A DNA stretch of 40,843 bases from an uncultured Prevotellaceae bacterium (lineage in GTDB: Bacteria; Bacteroidota; Bacteroidia; Bacteroidales; Muribaculaceae), in the NCBI GenBank assembly GCA_947306175.1, contig CAMZFV010000028.1, positions 1-40,843 on the forward strand, written 5' to 3'. This document shows positions 1 to 9,400 of this stretch, piece after piece (within the stretch, counting starts at the first letter, position 1; each line of letters begins with the position of its first letter). A program made the position numbers and the translations under genes. Below the pieces are notes generated by a model. That model was given only the letters and a program-made list of their open reading frames with translations, was not told the origin of the DNA and did no database searches.

Positions 1-2753
1 ACCAGTTCTTCTTCTTTGAGAAGGAGCAGAAGTTTGGTGGCATGCGCGGTTTTGACATTGCCAAGACACTCGCTGGCGACAACCATGACGGCATTCTGCT
101 CAACAACACGGTGTGGGACCTGCTCGAAGGTCGCCGCATCGCCCTAAAGAATATCGTTACCCAGGAGGTGAGCTACATCGATGCCGACCATCTGGTAGTG
201 GCCACTGGCGCCGTGCCCTTCATGCCTGTGTTCGAGAACGATGACGTGCCTGGCGTTTACACCGCCGCGGTGTTCCAGAAGATGATGAACCAGGAGCACA
301 CCCTGCTGGGCAAGCGTGTACTCACCGTGGGTGCTGGCAACATCGGCTACCTCACCAGCTACCAGGCCATGCAGGCGGGTGCCACCATTAAGGCCATCAT
401 CGAGGGTATGGACCACGAGGGCGGTTTCCCCGTGCAGGCCAACCGCGTGCGCCGTTTGGGCATCCCCATTATGACGTCACACGTGCTCGTCCGCGCAATC
501 CCCAACGATGACTACACCGGCATTAAGGGTGCCGTCATTGCCGAATGCAAGAATTTCCAGCCCATTCCTGGCACCGAGCGCGTGATTGATGACATTGACA
601 TCATCAACATCTGCACGGGTCTGATTCCCGATAATCAGCTGCTCGTGAAGGGCCGCTCGGTCTTCGGCCGCAACGTCTATGGCGCAGGCGATGCCGTGCG
701 CATCGGCGAGGGCACCAGTGCCGTACTGCGTGGCAAGCAGGTGGCCTATGAGGTAGCTCAAGAATTGGGCCTCCGTTTCTCCTATGAGGATTATCTGGAA
801 GTTTCCCGCCAGTATATCGACTCCCAGCAGCGCCCCGTGCGTCTGCTCGATGAGCCGCGCATCCCCGATGAGGAGCGCATGGCGCTGAAACCCTATGTTC
901 AGATCAACTGCCTCTACGGGTTCGCTTGTAACCCCTGCACCTTTGCCTGTCCGCAGGGTGCCATCACCAAGCCCACCACATCCTCGGTGCCTATGGTCGA
1001 TTATGACAAGTGTATCGGCTGTATGCAGTGTGTGAACCACTGCCCGGGTCTGGCCATCTTCGGCTACGACAAGCGCAAGAATGTGGTATTCCTGCCCGTG
1101 GAATATGAGGTGGAAGAAGGCAAAGAGGTATTCCTCGTGGATGACAACGGCGCCAAGGTGGGCGAAGGCATCATCGAGAAAGTCCTCAAGAAAGACAACA
1201 AGACCAATGTCGCTCGCGTACAAGCCACCAAGGTGGATGACCTGAACCACGTGAAAGGTTTCATCCTCAAGGAGCGCTATCCCGAGCCCCTGAACCTGCG
1301 TCCCCTCACCAACTCCGAGGAAGGCAAGTCGTTTGTCTGCCACTGTGAGGACGTGGATGTGAAGACCCTGCTCGCTCTGGTAGGCGACCGCAAATATATT
1401 TCGGTCGATGAGCTCAAGCACACCACCCGCATGGGTATGGGTCCATGCCGCGGCAAGCGTTGCGTATCACGCGCCAAACAGATCCTGCGTGCCCACGGCA
1501 TTGAAGTGACCGGTGACAGCACCCCGCGTGCACCGCTGGCCAACCAAGTTACCCTGGGCGATGTCTATAATGGTGAGAGCAAGGAGACCTTCGTCTTTGA
1601 ACATGGCTCCATCATCGAGAAAGCCGAGACCGAAATCCTCGTCGCTGGCGGTGGTATGGCTGGTAGTGCGGCATTCCGCTACTTCGCCGAAGCCGGCAAG
1701 CACACCATCCTGGTCAACTATGACCGCGGTTCAACGTGGCGTTGCATCGGTGGTGGACGTCCCGCCTTCTCCAACCCCGACATCAGCGACATTGCGATGC
1801 ACAACCTGGAAATCTTCCGCGACGACCAGCAGCATTGCAACATCGACCTGAAGATGACCCGTTATGTCAACCTCGTGCACGACGATGCCACCTACCGTTC
1901 CCTCGACGCTTCCCGCGCCTGGAGCGAGGCCTATATGATTGACCGCAAGGACTTCACCAAGGAAATCTCGCCTTTCTGGAATCCCAACGATAACATCTAC
2001 AGCCACGCCTTAATCTCTATGAACTGCTGGCAGGCCACGCCGGGACGCACCATCGAGTATGTGCGCAACGTGGGCAAGCAGCATGGCGGCGAGGTGCTCG
2101 AAGACTGTGAGGTACTCCACGTTCAGCGTGTAGGCGACAAATTCCGCGTGTTGGTGCGCCGTCATGACAAACACTACGTGGAATTCACGTGCGACCACTT
2201 TGTCAACGCCATGGGTTGGGGCTCCGAGAAGTTTACCGACATGCTCGGCATCGACACCCAACTCTTCCCTGTCAAGCATCAGGCGTTCATCACCCGCCGT
2301 CTGCCCAACATGGGTATCAACGGTGACTCGCTCGACATGATTATCGACCGCCGTCACTACAAGGGCTTCAACGCCGTTTACGGGCAGCAGTTCCTGCACA
2401 CCGGACAGATCATCGGCTGCGCGTCACCCGACTGCGATCCCTACGAGGCACGCCAGAACCTGAAGTACAACAGTCAGGCATTCCTCAAGATCGTGAGCGA
2501 AATGTTTGCACAATGGATACCCAACCTGGCATCCGTCGGCTTCCATGCCGTTTGGGCGGGTTACTACATCGAGCCGCGCTACATCATCGATCCCGAGGTC
2601 GGCCTGCTCACGGGTCTGCGTGGTCACGGTTTCATGCTCGGCCAGTACCTTGCCAAGCTCTATGTGGACAAATATCTGGGCAAGCCCGTTCCCGAATACA
2701 TGAAGGACCTCGCCATTGGCGGCAAGGGCTTGAGCGAGAACGCTTTCCAGTAA
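1..2753 (+). CDS. Fused FAD/[4Fe-4S]/[2Fe-2S] amino-acid dehydrogenase-like oxidoreductase (5' truncated by window)
   Basis: The frame is open from base 3 with no stop, so the true start lies upstream; the first internal Met is at base 42 and numbering below starts there. Order of domains: a pyridine-nucleotide-disulphide-type FAD/NAD fold with GAGNIG near residues 97-102; a four-Cys cluster from about residue 290 (C-x6-C-x2-C-x3-CP); a classic CxxCxxCxxxCP ferredoxin cluster at about 324-334; a BFD-like [2Fe-2S] site (CHC near 433, then GPCRGKRC); and a second Rossmann fold starting VAGGGMAG near 534 with a DAO-type C-terminus (GLRGHGFMLGQYLAKL). This is the alpha, beta and small Fe-S subunits of heteromeric dye-linked proline/D-hydroxyproline dehydrogenases and HcnABC-type enzymes on one chain. 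Inference: it oxidises an amino acid or amine and passes electrons through the clusters. The substrate cannot be told from sequence. A strong terminator follows. Confidence 0.9.
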   Translation, partial: QFFFFEKEQKFGGMRGFDIAKTLAGDNHDGILLNNTVWDLLEGRRIALKNIVTQEVSYIDADHLVVATGAVPFMPVFENDDVPGVYTAAVFQKMMNQEHTLLGKRVLTVGAGNIGYLTSYQAMQAGATIKAIIEGMDHEGGFPVQANRVRRLGIPIMTSHVLVRAIPNDDYTGIKGAVIAECKNFQPIPGTERVIDDIDIINICTGLIPDNQLLVKGRSVFGRNVYGAGDAVRIGEGTSAVLRGKQVAYEVAQELGLRFSYEDYLEVSRQYIDSQQRPVRLLDEPRIPDEERMALKPYVQINCLYGFACNPCTFACPQGAITKPTTSSVPMVDYDKCIGCMQCVNHCPGLAIFGYDKRKNVVFLPVEYEVEEGKEVFLVDDNGAKVGEGIIEKVLKKDNKTNVARVQATKVDDLNHVKGFILKERYPEPLNLRPLTNSEEGKSFVCHCEDVDVKTLLALVGDRKYISVDELKHTTRMGMGPCRGKRCVSRAKQILRAHGIEVTGDSTPRAPLANQVTLGDVYNGESKETFVFEHGSIIEKAETEILVAGGGMAGSAAFRYFAEAGKHTILVNYDRGSTWRCIGGGRPAFSNPDISDIAMHNLEIFRDDQQHCNIDLKMTRYVNLVHDDATYRSLDASRAWSEAYMIDRKDFTKEISPFWNPNDNIYSHALISMNCWQATPGRTIEYVRNVGKQHGGEVLEDCEVLHVQRVGDKFRVLVRRHDKHYVEFTCDHFVNAMGWGSEKFTDMLGIDTQLFPVKHQAFITRRLPNMGINGDSLDMIIDRRHYKGFNAVYGQQFLHTGQIIGCASPDCDPYEARQNLKYNSQAFLKIVSEMFAQWIPNLASVGFHAVWAGYYIEPRYIIDPEVGLLTGLRGHGFMLGQYLAKLYVDKYLGKPVPEYMKDLAIGGKGLSENAFQ

Positions 2754-2784
2754 ACAAGCATTCCTTGAGTCCAAAACATAGTGT

Positions 2785-2821
2785 ATGCCCCCGAAAGTCA
2801 AACAAGAACTTTCGGGGGCAT
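2785..2821 (+). terminator. Rho-independent terminator of the fused dehydrogenase
   Basis: A perfect 14-bp stem (2785-2798 with 2808-2821) has a 9-nt loop. The G/C-rich arm carries five G:C pairs in a row and is followed by a short T-rich stretch. It starts 32 bases after the stop codon. Confidence 0.85.
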
Positions 2822-2900
2822 TTCATCATCCATATCGGGAATAATATAGTGCTATCGCTCTTTTTTTAATACCGATAACTATTTCTTGAGAAAAAAGTAT

Positions 2901-2908
2901 TATTTTTG
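2901..2908 (+). promoter_or_regulatory. Possible -7 box of the C10 peptidase gene
   Basis: TATTTTTG fits the Bacteroidota -7 consensus TAnnTTTG and lies 31 bases before the ATG. No TTTG is found 19-21 bases upstream, so this is a half-match only. Confidence 0.35.
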
Positions 2909-2939
2909 CCACCCAAATAAAATATAAACAATTACAACT

Positions 2940-4601
2940 ATGAATATCAATAAATTAATGAGCACAATCCTGCTGGCATTTCTCGTCATGGTAACGTTCC
3001 AAGCCAGCGCTAACGACATCAGCCTCGCATCGGCTCATGCGATTGCCAACAACTACATCAAGCAACATGCCGCCAAAGCCCCTGGATCACTCAAGGCCCC
3101 TGCTACAGCTGACATCAAGCTGATTCATGCCGAGCCTTCCAGCAAGGTATCAGGAAGCAACGTGTATTATGCCTTTAACATCGAGGGCGGCGGCTTTATC
3201 ATCATTGCAGGAGACGACCGTGCATCCAAGGTGCTAGGCTATAGCGACAAGGGGAAAATTGATTTCAACCACTTGCCCACGCCACTCAAGGGTCTGCTTG
3301 ATCACTACAAATATGATATTGAATATGTCCAGACACATCATTTAACCAATGCGGAACTCGGTATGCGCCACAGCCTCAAAGAGGGTTCCGTAGTGCTGGA
3401 ACCGATGACCACATCAACCTGGGGTCAAGAAAATCCTTACTATCTGCAATGCCCCGTATATGATGACCAATACAGCAAAGTGGGTTGTGCAGGTGTATGC
3501 ATGGCACAGATGGTATACTTTTGGAAATATCCACCGTCTTGTAGCTCTTATCCCTCTTACTACAACAATTACGCCCATCAAGCCACTCCTTCATTGCCAG
3601 CAACCACATTCGACTACAGCAAGATGTTGGATGCCTACTGTCATTGGGATTGGGACATCAGTGAACCCGTTCAAGACATTTTTAACGAAGAGCAGGTGCA
3701 AGAGGCTGCCAAATTATGCCGCTACGTTGGTCAGGCCGCAAGAATGCAGTATTCACCTTCGATGAGTTTAACCCAAGGCCCCCACAAATTAAACGGCATG
3801 TTGAGCCTTGGCTATAACCCCGAAGCCCAAATCATCACTTGCAGCGATTACGATACTGAAACGTGGGAAGCACTGATGAGAGACGAGTTGGATGCAGGCA
3901 GGCCCATCATGTACGCCGGCTTTGGACGTGATAACGTGTCGGTAGGCCACGCTTTTATAATTGATGGCTACGATACTGAAGGTTTTTTCCATATCAACAT
4001 GGGCTGGTATGGCACCAATGACGGATGGTATGTAATGAGTGCCATTACCTTCATCAACCGATATGGAGAATATAGGGATTATTCTAACAGGACCGACATG
4101 ATACAGAACATGGAGCCTCCCACATTCTGCACAATCCAGATGGGCGATATTGACGCTAACTCCGATCTGCTTGTGTTGGGAGAGACCTTCTACCCACTGG
4201 CACATGACGTTTATCTGTTCACGTCTCACAGGACGCTTGATCTTATGTTCTCCTTGACCGATGCCAGTGGGGCCATTGTAGCCACTGGCGAGCCTTTGCC
4301 CGTGATCAGGCACCGCTTTGAGCAAGGCTGCGAAATCAACCTTCCGCTGACATTGCCCACCACGCTTGCTTCTGGCACATATAACCTGAAATTCGGTTAC
4401 TCGACTGCCGATGAAGGCAACTCTTTGATCAATGTGCAGACAGCGTCAGGCCAGCTGGTTGTCGTTGGTAAACTTGCAAAATATAATGGCAATTTCGATA
4501 TCTCAGATATTACCCAGGCCATCAATGATCTGCTGAACGGATCCACAGTTCTTGACATCTCGGATGTTACAGAACTCATCGAATACGTGCTGAATCAATA
4601 A
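2940..4601 (+). CDS. Secreted C10-family (streptopain-like) cysteine peptidase with degenerate dockerin-like tail
   Basis: The 553-residue protein has a signal peptide (hydrophobic stretch around residues 7-20, cleavage probably after QASA). It has an inhibitory propeptide region of the Spi/streptopain type to about residue 150, then the catalytic domain. The likely nucleophile is Cys183 in VGCAGVCMAQ and the likely catalytic His is His337 in VGHAFIIDGYD, followed by the family-typical FHINMGWYG segment, so the enzyme looks intact. After a beta-rich region, the last 40 residues contain two DISD(I/V)T-type helices resembling dockerin repeats but without the usual DxNxDG calcium loops. Known C10 members (SpeB, interpain A, periodontain) are secreted virulence or nutrition proteases. 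The gene stands alone between terminators. The dockerin assignment is inference. Confidence 0.9.
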   Translation: MNINKLMSTILLAFLVMVTFQASANDISLASAHAIANNYIKQHAAKAPGSLKAPATADIKLIHAEPSSKVSGSNVYYAFNIEGGGFIIIAGDDRASKVLGYSDKGKIDFNHLPTPLKGLLDHYKYDIEYVQTHHLTNAELGMRHSLKEGSVVLEPMTTSTWGQENPYYLQCPVYDDQYSKVGCAGVCMAQMVYFWKYPPSCSSYPSYYNNYAHQATPSLPATTFDYSKMLDAYCHWDWDISEPVQDIFNEEQVQEAAKLCRYVGQAARMQYSPSMSLTQGPHKLNGMLSLGYNPEAQIITCSDYDTETWEALMRDELDAGRPIMYAGFGRDNVSVGHAFIIDGYDTEGFFHINMGWYGTNDGWYVMSAITFINRYGEYRDYSNRTDMIQNMEPPTFCTIQMGDIDANSDLLVLGETFYPLAHDVYLFTSHRTLDLMFSLTDASGAIVATGEPLPVIRHRFEQGCEINLPLTLPTTLASGTYNLKFGYSTADEGNSLINVQTASGQLVVVGKLAKYNGNFDISDITQAINDLLNGSTVLDISDVTELIEYVLNQ

Positions 4602-4632
4602 GCTAGCCCTTACGGGCTTTACAAGAGATAAC

Positions 4633-4670
4633 AGCAGAGCTGGCAGGACGTTTGTCTTGCCAGCTCTGCT
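4633..4670. terminator. Bidirectional terminator between convergent genes
   Basis: A 17-bp stem with one G-T wobble (4633-4649 with 4654-4670) and a 4-nt loop lies between the C10 peptidase stop and the flotillin stop on the other strand. It can serve both transcripts. A smaller hairpin (AGCCC/GGGCT, 4605-4618) lies just before it. Confidence 0.8.
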
Positions 4671-4696
4671 TTAGTTGTGAAGTATTGCGTTAAGGG

Positions 4697-6205
4697 TTAT
4701 TCCTTGGTGGGAGCCTTGGGGGCGTCATCCTTAGGGGTGTCCTTGGGACCCTCATGCTTTCGAACGATGCTAGCGAGGTCCACGCCGACGGCGCTCTTGA
4801 CGGTGTCATTGACCTGGGCGAGCACGATGGGCAGCGTGCCGGTGATGGAGCTGATGCCAGCGCCATTGTCGCCACCGGTGCTGTAGATGTTCACGCCCTG
4901 GATGGTGGCTACCTGCTCGGCCACGTTGCGGGTGATTTCAGGCAGTTTGTCGATGACCATCTGGGCCACAGCAGCGTCATTATACTTCTTGAAGGCCTCG
5001 GCTTTCTTCTCCATGGCCTGGGCTTCGGCTTCACCTTTCTTCTGCACGGCGTAGGCCTCGGCCTCACCACGGGCCTTGATACCCTCGGCCTCCTGCATCA
5101 TGGCAAACTTCTGGGCCTCAGCCTTGGCACGGATAGCCTCGGCTTCCTGCTCGGCCTCGTAGCGCTGGGCCTCGGCATCACGTTTGCGCTTCTCCAGGTC
5201 GGCCTCGGCGTTCTTCTGGATCTGGAACTTCTGGGCCTCGGCCTGGATCTCCTTAGAGTAACGGTCGGCATCAGCCTGCTTGTTCACCTCGGCCAGCAGT
5301 TTGTTCTCGCGGATGCGGATCTGTTCGTTGGTCAGATCCTGCTCCTTCTTGGTTCGGGCAATCTGGGCCTCCACTTCCTTCTCGTTGAGCACCTTCTGCT
5401 GCTCTTGCTCCTGGATGCGGTAGGCGGCATCGGCCTGTGCCTGGCGGGTGTCGGCCTCCTGCTTCAGGTCGGCTTTACGGATGGTGAGTTCATTCTGGCG
5501 CTCGGCGATAGCGGTCTGCGACTCCACGGTGGCGTCGTTGGCGAGTTTCTCGTTCTCGGCGCGAGCCTGTGCGATGTCCTTCTCGGCCTGTGCCTTGGTG
5601 ATGGCGGCATTCTTGCGGATGGTCCACGTGTTGTCGGCACCCAGGTTCTCGATCAGTCCCAATTCATCGGTGATATTCTGCACGTTGAACGCGAGAATCG
5701 AGATACCCAGCTTGGCCATATCGGGGGCAGCCTTGTCCATAACCTGATTGGAGAAACCGTCGCGGTCCACGTTCAGTTCCTTCAGACCCTGGCTACCGAT
5801 AAGCTCACGCAGGTTACCCTGCAGGGTGTCCTGCAACTGGCTCGAAATGGTCGCGGGATCCATATTCAGGAAGTTTCGCGCGGCGAGGCGTACACCGTCG
5901 GGCGTCGGGGTCACGGCCACCTTGGCCACAGCATCCACATTCACGTTGATGAAGTCGTTGGTCGGCACACTGCGCTCAGTGCGGATATCTACCGTCAGCT
6001 GACCCAGATACACTTTATCAAGACGCTCAAAGATGGGGATCTTCACACCACCGGCACCGATGAGGATGCGCGGCTCACGCTTGATACCCGAGATAACATA
6101 GGCGGTGCTGGGAGGAGCTTTCACGTAGCAGGTGAACAACACGACCAATAGCAGCACGATTATCGCAGCTGCAATAATTCCGATTTCTAAAATTCCAAAT
6201 TCCAT
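4697..6205 (-). CDS. Flotillin / SPFH-domain membrane scaffold protein
   Basis: The 502-residue protein begins with one hydrophobic segment (about residues 8-28), then an SPFH domain (about 30-200: AYVISGIKREPRILIGAGG, ERSVPTNDFINVNVDA). A long coiled coil rich in Glu/Ala/Lys/Gln follows (about 200-420, repeated EAEAQ/KAEAQ). The C-terminal ~80 residues are typical of flotillin oligomerisation tails. Length matches FloT/YuaG-type flotillins (about 500). Flotillins assemble into membrane microdomain scaffolds. No NfeD partner is next to it, which is a departure from the common NfeD-flotillin pair. A clear promoter is visible about 110 bases upstream. The large open frame antisense to it is a shadow of its biased codon use. 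Confidence 0.93.
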   Translation of the reverse strand: MEFGILEIGIIAAAIIVLLLVVLFTCYVKAPPSTAYVISGIKREPRILIGAGGVKIPIFERLDKVYLGQLTVDIRTERSVPTNDFINVNVDAVAKVAVTPTPDGVRLAARNFLNMDPATISSQLQDTLQGNLRELIGSQGLKELNVDRDGFSNQVMDKAAPDMAKLGISILAFNVQNITDELGLIENLGADNTWTIRKNAAITKAQAEKDIAQARAENEKLANDATVESQTAIAERQNELTIRKADLKQEADTRQAQADAAYRIQEQEQQKVLNEKEVEAQIARTKKEQDLTNEQIRIRENKLLAEVNKQADADRYSKEIQAEAQKFQIQKNAEADLEKRKRDAEAQRYEAEQEAEAIRAKAEAQKFAMMQEAEGIKARGEAEAYAVQKKGEAEAQAMEKKAEAFKKYNDAAVAQMVIDKLPEITRNVAEQVATIQGVNIYSTGGDNGAGISSITGTLPIVLAQVNDTVKSAVGVDLASIVRKHEGPKDTPKDDAPKAPTKE

Positions 6206-6260
6206 AATACTAAGAATTTTATGACCTAATTCATAGGTCGGTTTGGTGATACTTGTTTCT

Positions 6261-6360
6261 AAAACTGTTTTAAAATGTTTGCTTATTACCAGCAGGAAGC
6301 AAAACCCAGCACAAAGATAGTTAAAGCCAAGCGGAAAACCAAATAATCCAAAACAGTTTT
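6261..6360. promoter_or_regulatory. Pair of AAAACWGTTTT palindromes flanking the flotillin promoter
   Basis: AAAACTGTTTT (6261-6271) lies in the leader and AAAACAGTTTT (6350-6360) lies just upstream of the -33 box. Two 11-bp near-palindromes on either side of a promoter suggest operator half-sites for a dimeric regulator. This is inference; AT-rich palindromes also occur by chance. Confidence 0.25.
6312..6343 (-). promoter_or_regulatory. Bacteroidota-type promoter of the flotillin gene
   Basis: On the minus strand TTTG (6340-6343) is followed after exactly 20 bases by TATCTTTG (6312-6319), a full match to the -33/-7 consensus. The predicted leader is about 100 bases and contains a small hairpin (GACCTA/TAGGTC, 6223-6239). 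Confidence 0.75.
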
Positions 6361-6428
6361 AACATGAAACTGCAATTCTCGTGCCAATCGAACGCCATGA
6401 TGCTTGCATCTATGGCTGAATGGTTACA

Positions 6429-6461
6429 AAAAAAATCGCCCGTGGTTAGGGCGATTTTTTT
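6429..6461 (-). terminator. Terminator of the 8-module protein gene
   Basis: A 13-bp perfect stem (6429-6441 with 6449-6461) has a 7-nt loop and, read on the minus strand, ends in a run of seven T. The same 33-base sequence, loop included, ends the neighbouring paralogue at 11892-11924. Confidence 0.88.
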
Positions 6462-6481
6462 ATTAGGGTCAGCAGGCAGGG

Positions 6482-9400
6482 TTAGATGCCACTGAGCAAC
6501 ATGTCGATAAGTGCTGTGATGTCGGCAACGGTTACCCGTCCATCGCCATTGACATCGGCGTTCTCCAGATTGATGTTGGACAAGTCACCATTCAGCATAC
6601 TGTCGATCATCTTGGTGACATCCTGTACTGCCACAACGCCGTCGCCGTCAGCATCACCAAGTGTCACAGGATCATCGGGTTTATCGAACACTTCGAGATA
6701 GACGATGTTGGACGACTGTTTCACACCTTTGTAGGTGTAGTGCAGCTGGATACCGATGCGCCATTCGAAGAATGGCTCGTAGCCCTCGGCATTGGTGCGG
6801 TAGAAGTAGATGCTACTCGGATTCAACCTCCAGGTACTGCGCCACATGTCGTAGGTAATCTCAGTCGCATCCTCGTCAAGGCCATACTTGCTGGCCTCGA
6901 AGGTGAAGAGCTTGCCCTTGTCGGTGTAGATGCTGTAGCTCAAGCCCGACATATCGATACCATAGCCGTCAACGTCAACATCTTCAATAAACGTTTGTAG
7001 CGTCGAGTAACCGTCCTCGCTTCCCGAGTCATACCATTCACCGATTTCCGGATCCATGGGCACAGCGGGATGATTGCCACCGAGTGTTGTGCACCAATTC
7101 ATCTCTCCACACCAGCGTCCATATTGGTCCACAGTGGCGAGTCCCGTATTGTTACGTGCCCAGGAGGGCCAATCCGGATCATGATACATACTTGCGCGAG
7201 TACCCGAGGAATTGTCCATGCTGATGCAATCATCCTGGATGGTATAGGTCACCGTCATCACAGAATTGTCGGGCACGAAATAAATGTCGCCATTACCCCA
7301 TTCGTCGAGCTCGACATGCGAAGTGCCCCAAGCCAAGCGTTCGGCTAAATTATGCTCGGGATCCCAGAAGACATATTGATCCAGCGGCACGATAATCTTG
7401 TGACCGTCTTCGCTCAAGGTACCCATCACCCAGGTGAGGTGAGGATCATGCACATTAGTACGACATTGAACAGGTTCGTACAGATATACCGTCCTGCCGT
7501 CGGGAGCATAAACTACATAGGTCTTGCCGCTTTGAGGGCGCAATGTCTTATTCAAGCGGAAAGTCTGTGATTCGATGTTGCTCTTAACAAACTCCTCTGC
7601 GTGGAAAATGCCACTTCCTCGCCTGTTGTAGGAAACGAGTGCGCCCTCCGGACGCTTGTCAAGCACGATGGGTTCAAAGTAGGGGATGAACTCTGCCGTC
7701 AAATCCCAGCAAGCAATACCACGTTTTTCTCCATCTAGATCGAAAGAGTATGCTCCAATGCCCAAGTAGTTATCAGAGGGATAGTAATCGTCTAAGGTGA
7801 TGTTCTCGCCATGGATGGTAAAAGTCACCTCGGTCATATCGTAATCAGGATCATAAGTAACACTGGTAACAACATTAGAACCATCAATCCATTCATAATG
7901 AGGCACTGTTTTTACCCAGTACAGTTTTTCATAATAATTGTATGTCGTATTATACGTCAGGTATTGTCCTGTCGGAATAGTGATTTTGTTACCATTGATG
8001 GTGCCCTTTACCCAAGTGCCGTTTGCGGCTCCTACTCCAGAAACGGGATCCTTGATATATACCGCATTGCTGGTCTCAGAATAAACAATCTCCACCGTAC
8101 TGTTGTCAAAATAATAGGGGTAGGTATTATTAATCACAGGTCTGGTGGTGCGGAAGTACTTTTTATAAATACCCTGGGGCTGGTCGGTGATTATCATGGG
8201 CTCGGTACTGCGAGTCAAGACGGTGTTCCACTCCATGCCATAACACTGGTTGGTGTCTTCCATAACGCTGCACAGGCCGACACCGCCCACGCCGTCATCG
8301 TTGGGACCGCCGTTGGTGTTATCGAGCGTGATGGTGCCGTCATCATGGATAGTGTAAATCAACTCGGTGATATTATCGGTGGCTGGCGTAAACGTCAGGA
8401 CACCGTTGACCTTGGCTGCCGTTCCGGCTGCAATCTTACACCCACATCTGGGGACATAACTGTATAAATACTGAATATACTGGCCCAGCGGCACGGTAAT
8501 CTTGTTGCCACTGATGGTACCCGTTACCCAAGTGTCATAATGGGGACCATAGCCGATATTTTGGATATAAACCGTCTCGCCATCGGGGGCATAGACCATC
8601 TTCAACTTGGTATTCTGATTGATCACGTTACCTTGCATGTTCATGGCGCGGCCAGTGCGGTTGTAAATCACAAGTTCACCCTCGGGCATCTTGTCGATGA
8701 CAGTGGGCACCTCTGCGGGCACGAGAACCGATTCCCAAATCATGCTGTAGGAGGCAGAGTTGTTGTCCCACATAGCGGCAAGGCCGATGGCTCCGACACC
8801 GTTCTCGTCACCTGCCGAGGTGTTGTCCAAAATGAGGCTATTGCCGCTGATGGTGTAGGTGACCTCGGTCACACTGGGGTCTTGAACAAAGACGAAGTTG
8901 TTGTTCTCGTCCCTCTGGTTAGAGCCCCATGTCAGCACTAAGCCGGCGTATTCCTCTTCAAAATAGATGAGATATTGACCCAGTGGCACCCTGATCTTGT
9001 TACCGTCGATGGTACCCGTGACCCTTGTGCCGTAGTTGACAAATCCGATACCAACAGGATCCAAGATATAAACGGTGCGGCCATCGGGCGCATAAACGAT
9101 CTGGGGAGAGTAATTACCGGTAATTACATTTTGAGTTTCATAATCTATACCTTGAAGCATGTGGTCATAATATACCAGTTCGCCCTCAGGGTCCTCATAG
9201 CTAACTGTGGGAGGAGCGTTGAACTGGGTCATCAGCTCGCACTGTTGATACTCTGACGGAAGGTCACTATATACAGCAGCAAGCACAGTGGCGCCCAGGG
9301 CTTCATTGCCAGGACCGAATGAGGTGTTGTCGAGAATGAAGTTCTCGCCATTGATGGTGAAGGTGACCTCGGTCACGCTGGGGTCGTAATTGAGGTAGTA

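Noticed and set aside
477..1421. 314-codon open frame antisense to the fused dehydrogenase
   Set aside because: The sense frame carries all Fe-S and FAD motifs; the antisense product has none.
4754..6151. 465-codon open frame antisense to the flotillin gene
   Set aside because: It mirrors the Glu/Ala-rich coiled coil in a G/C-biased third position; the flotillin frame has clear domain structure and a promoter.
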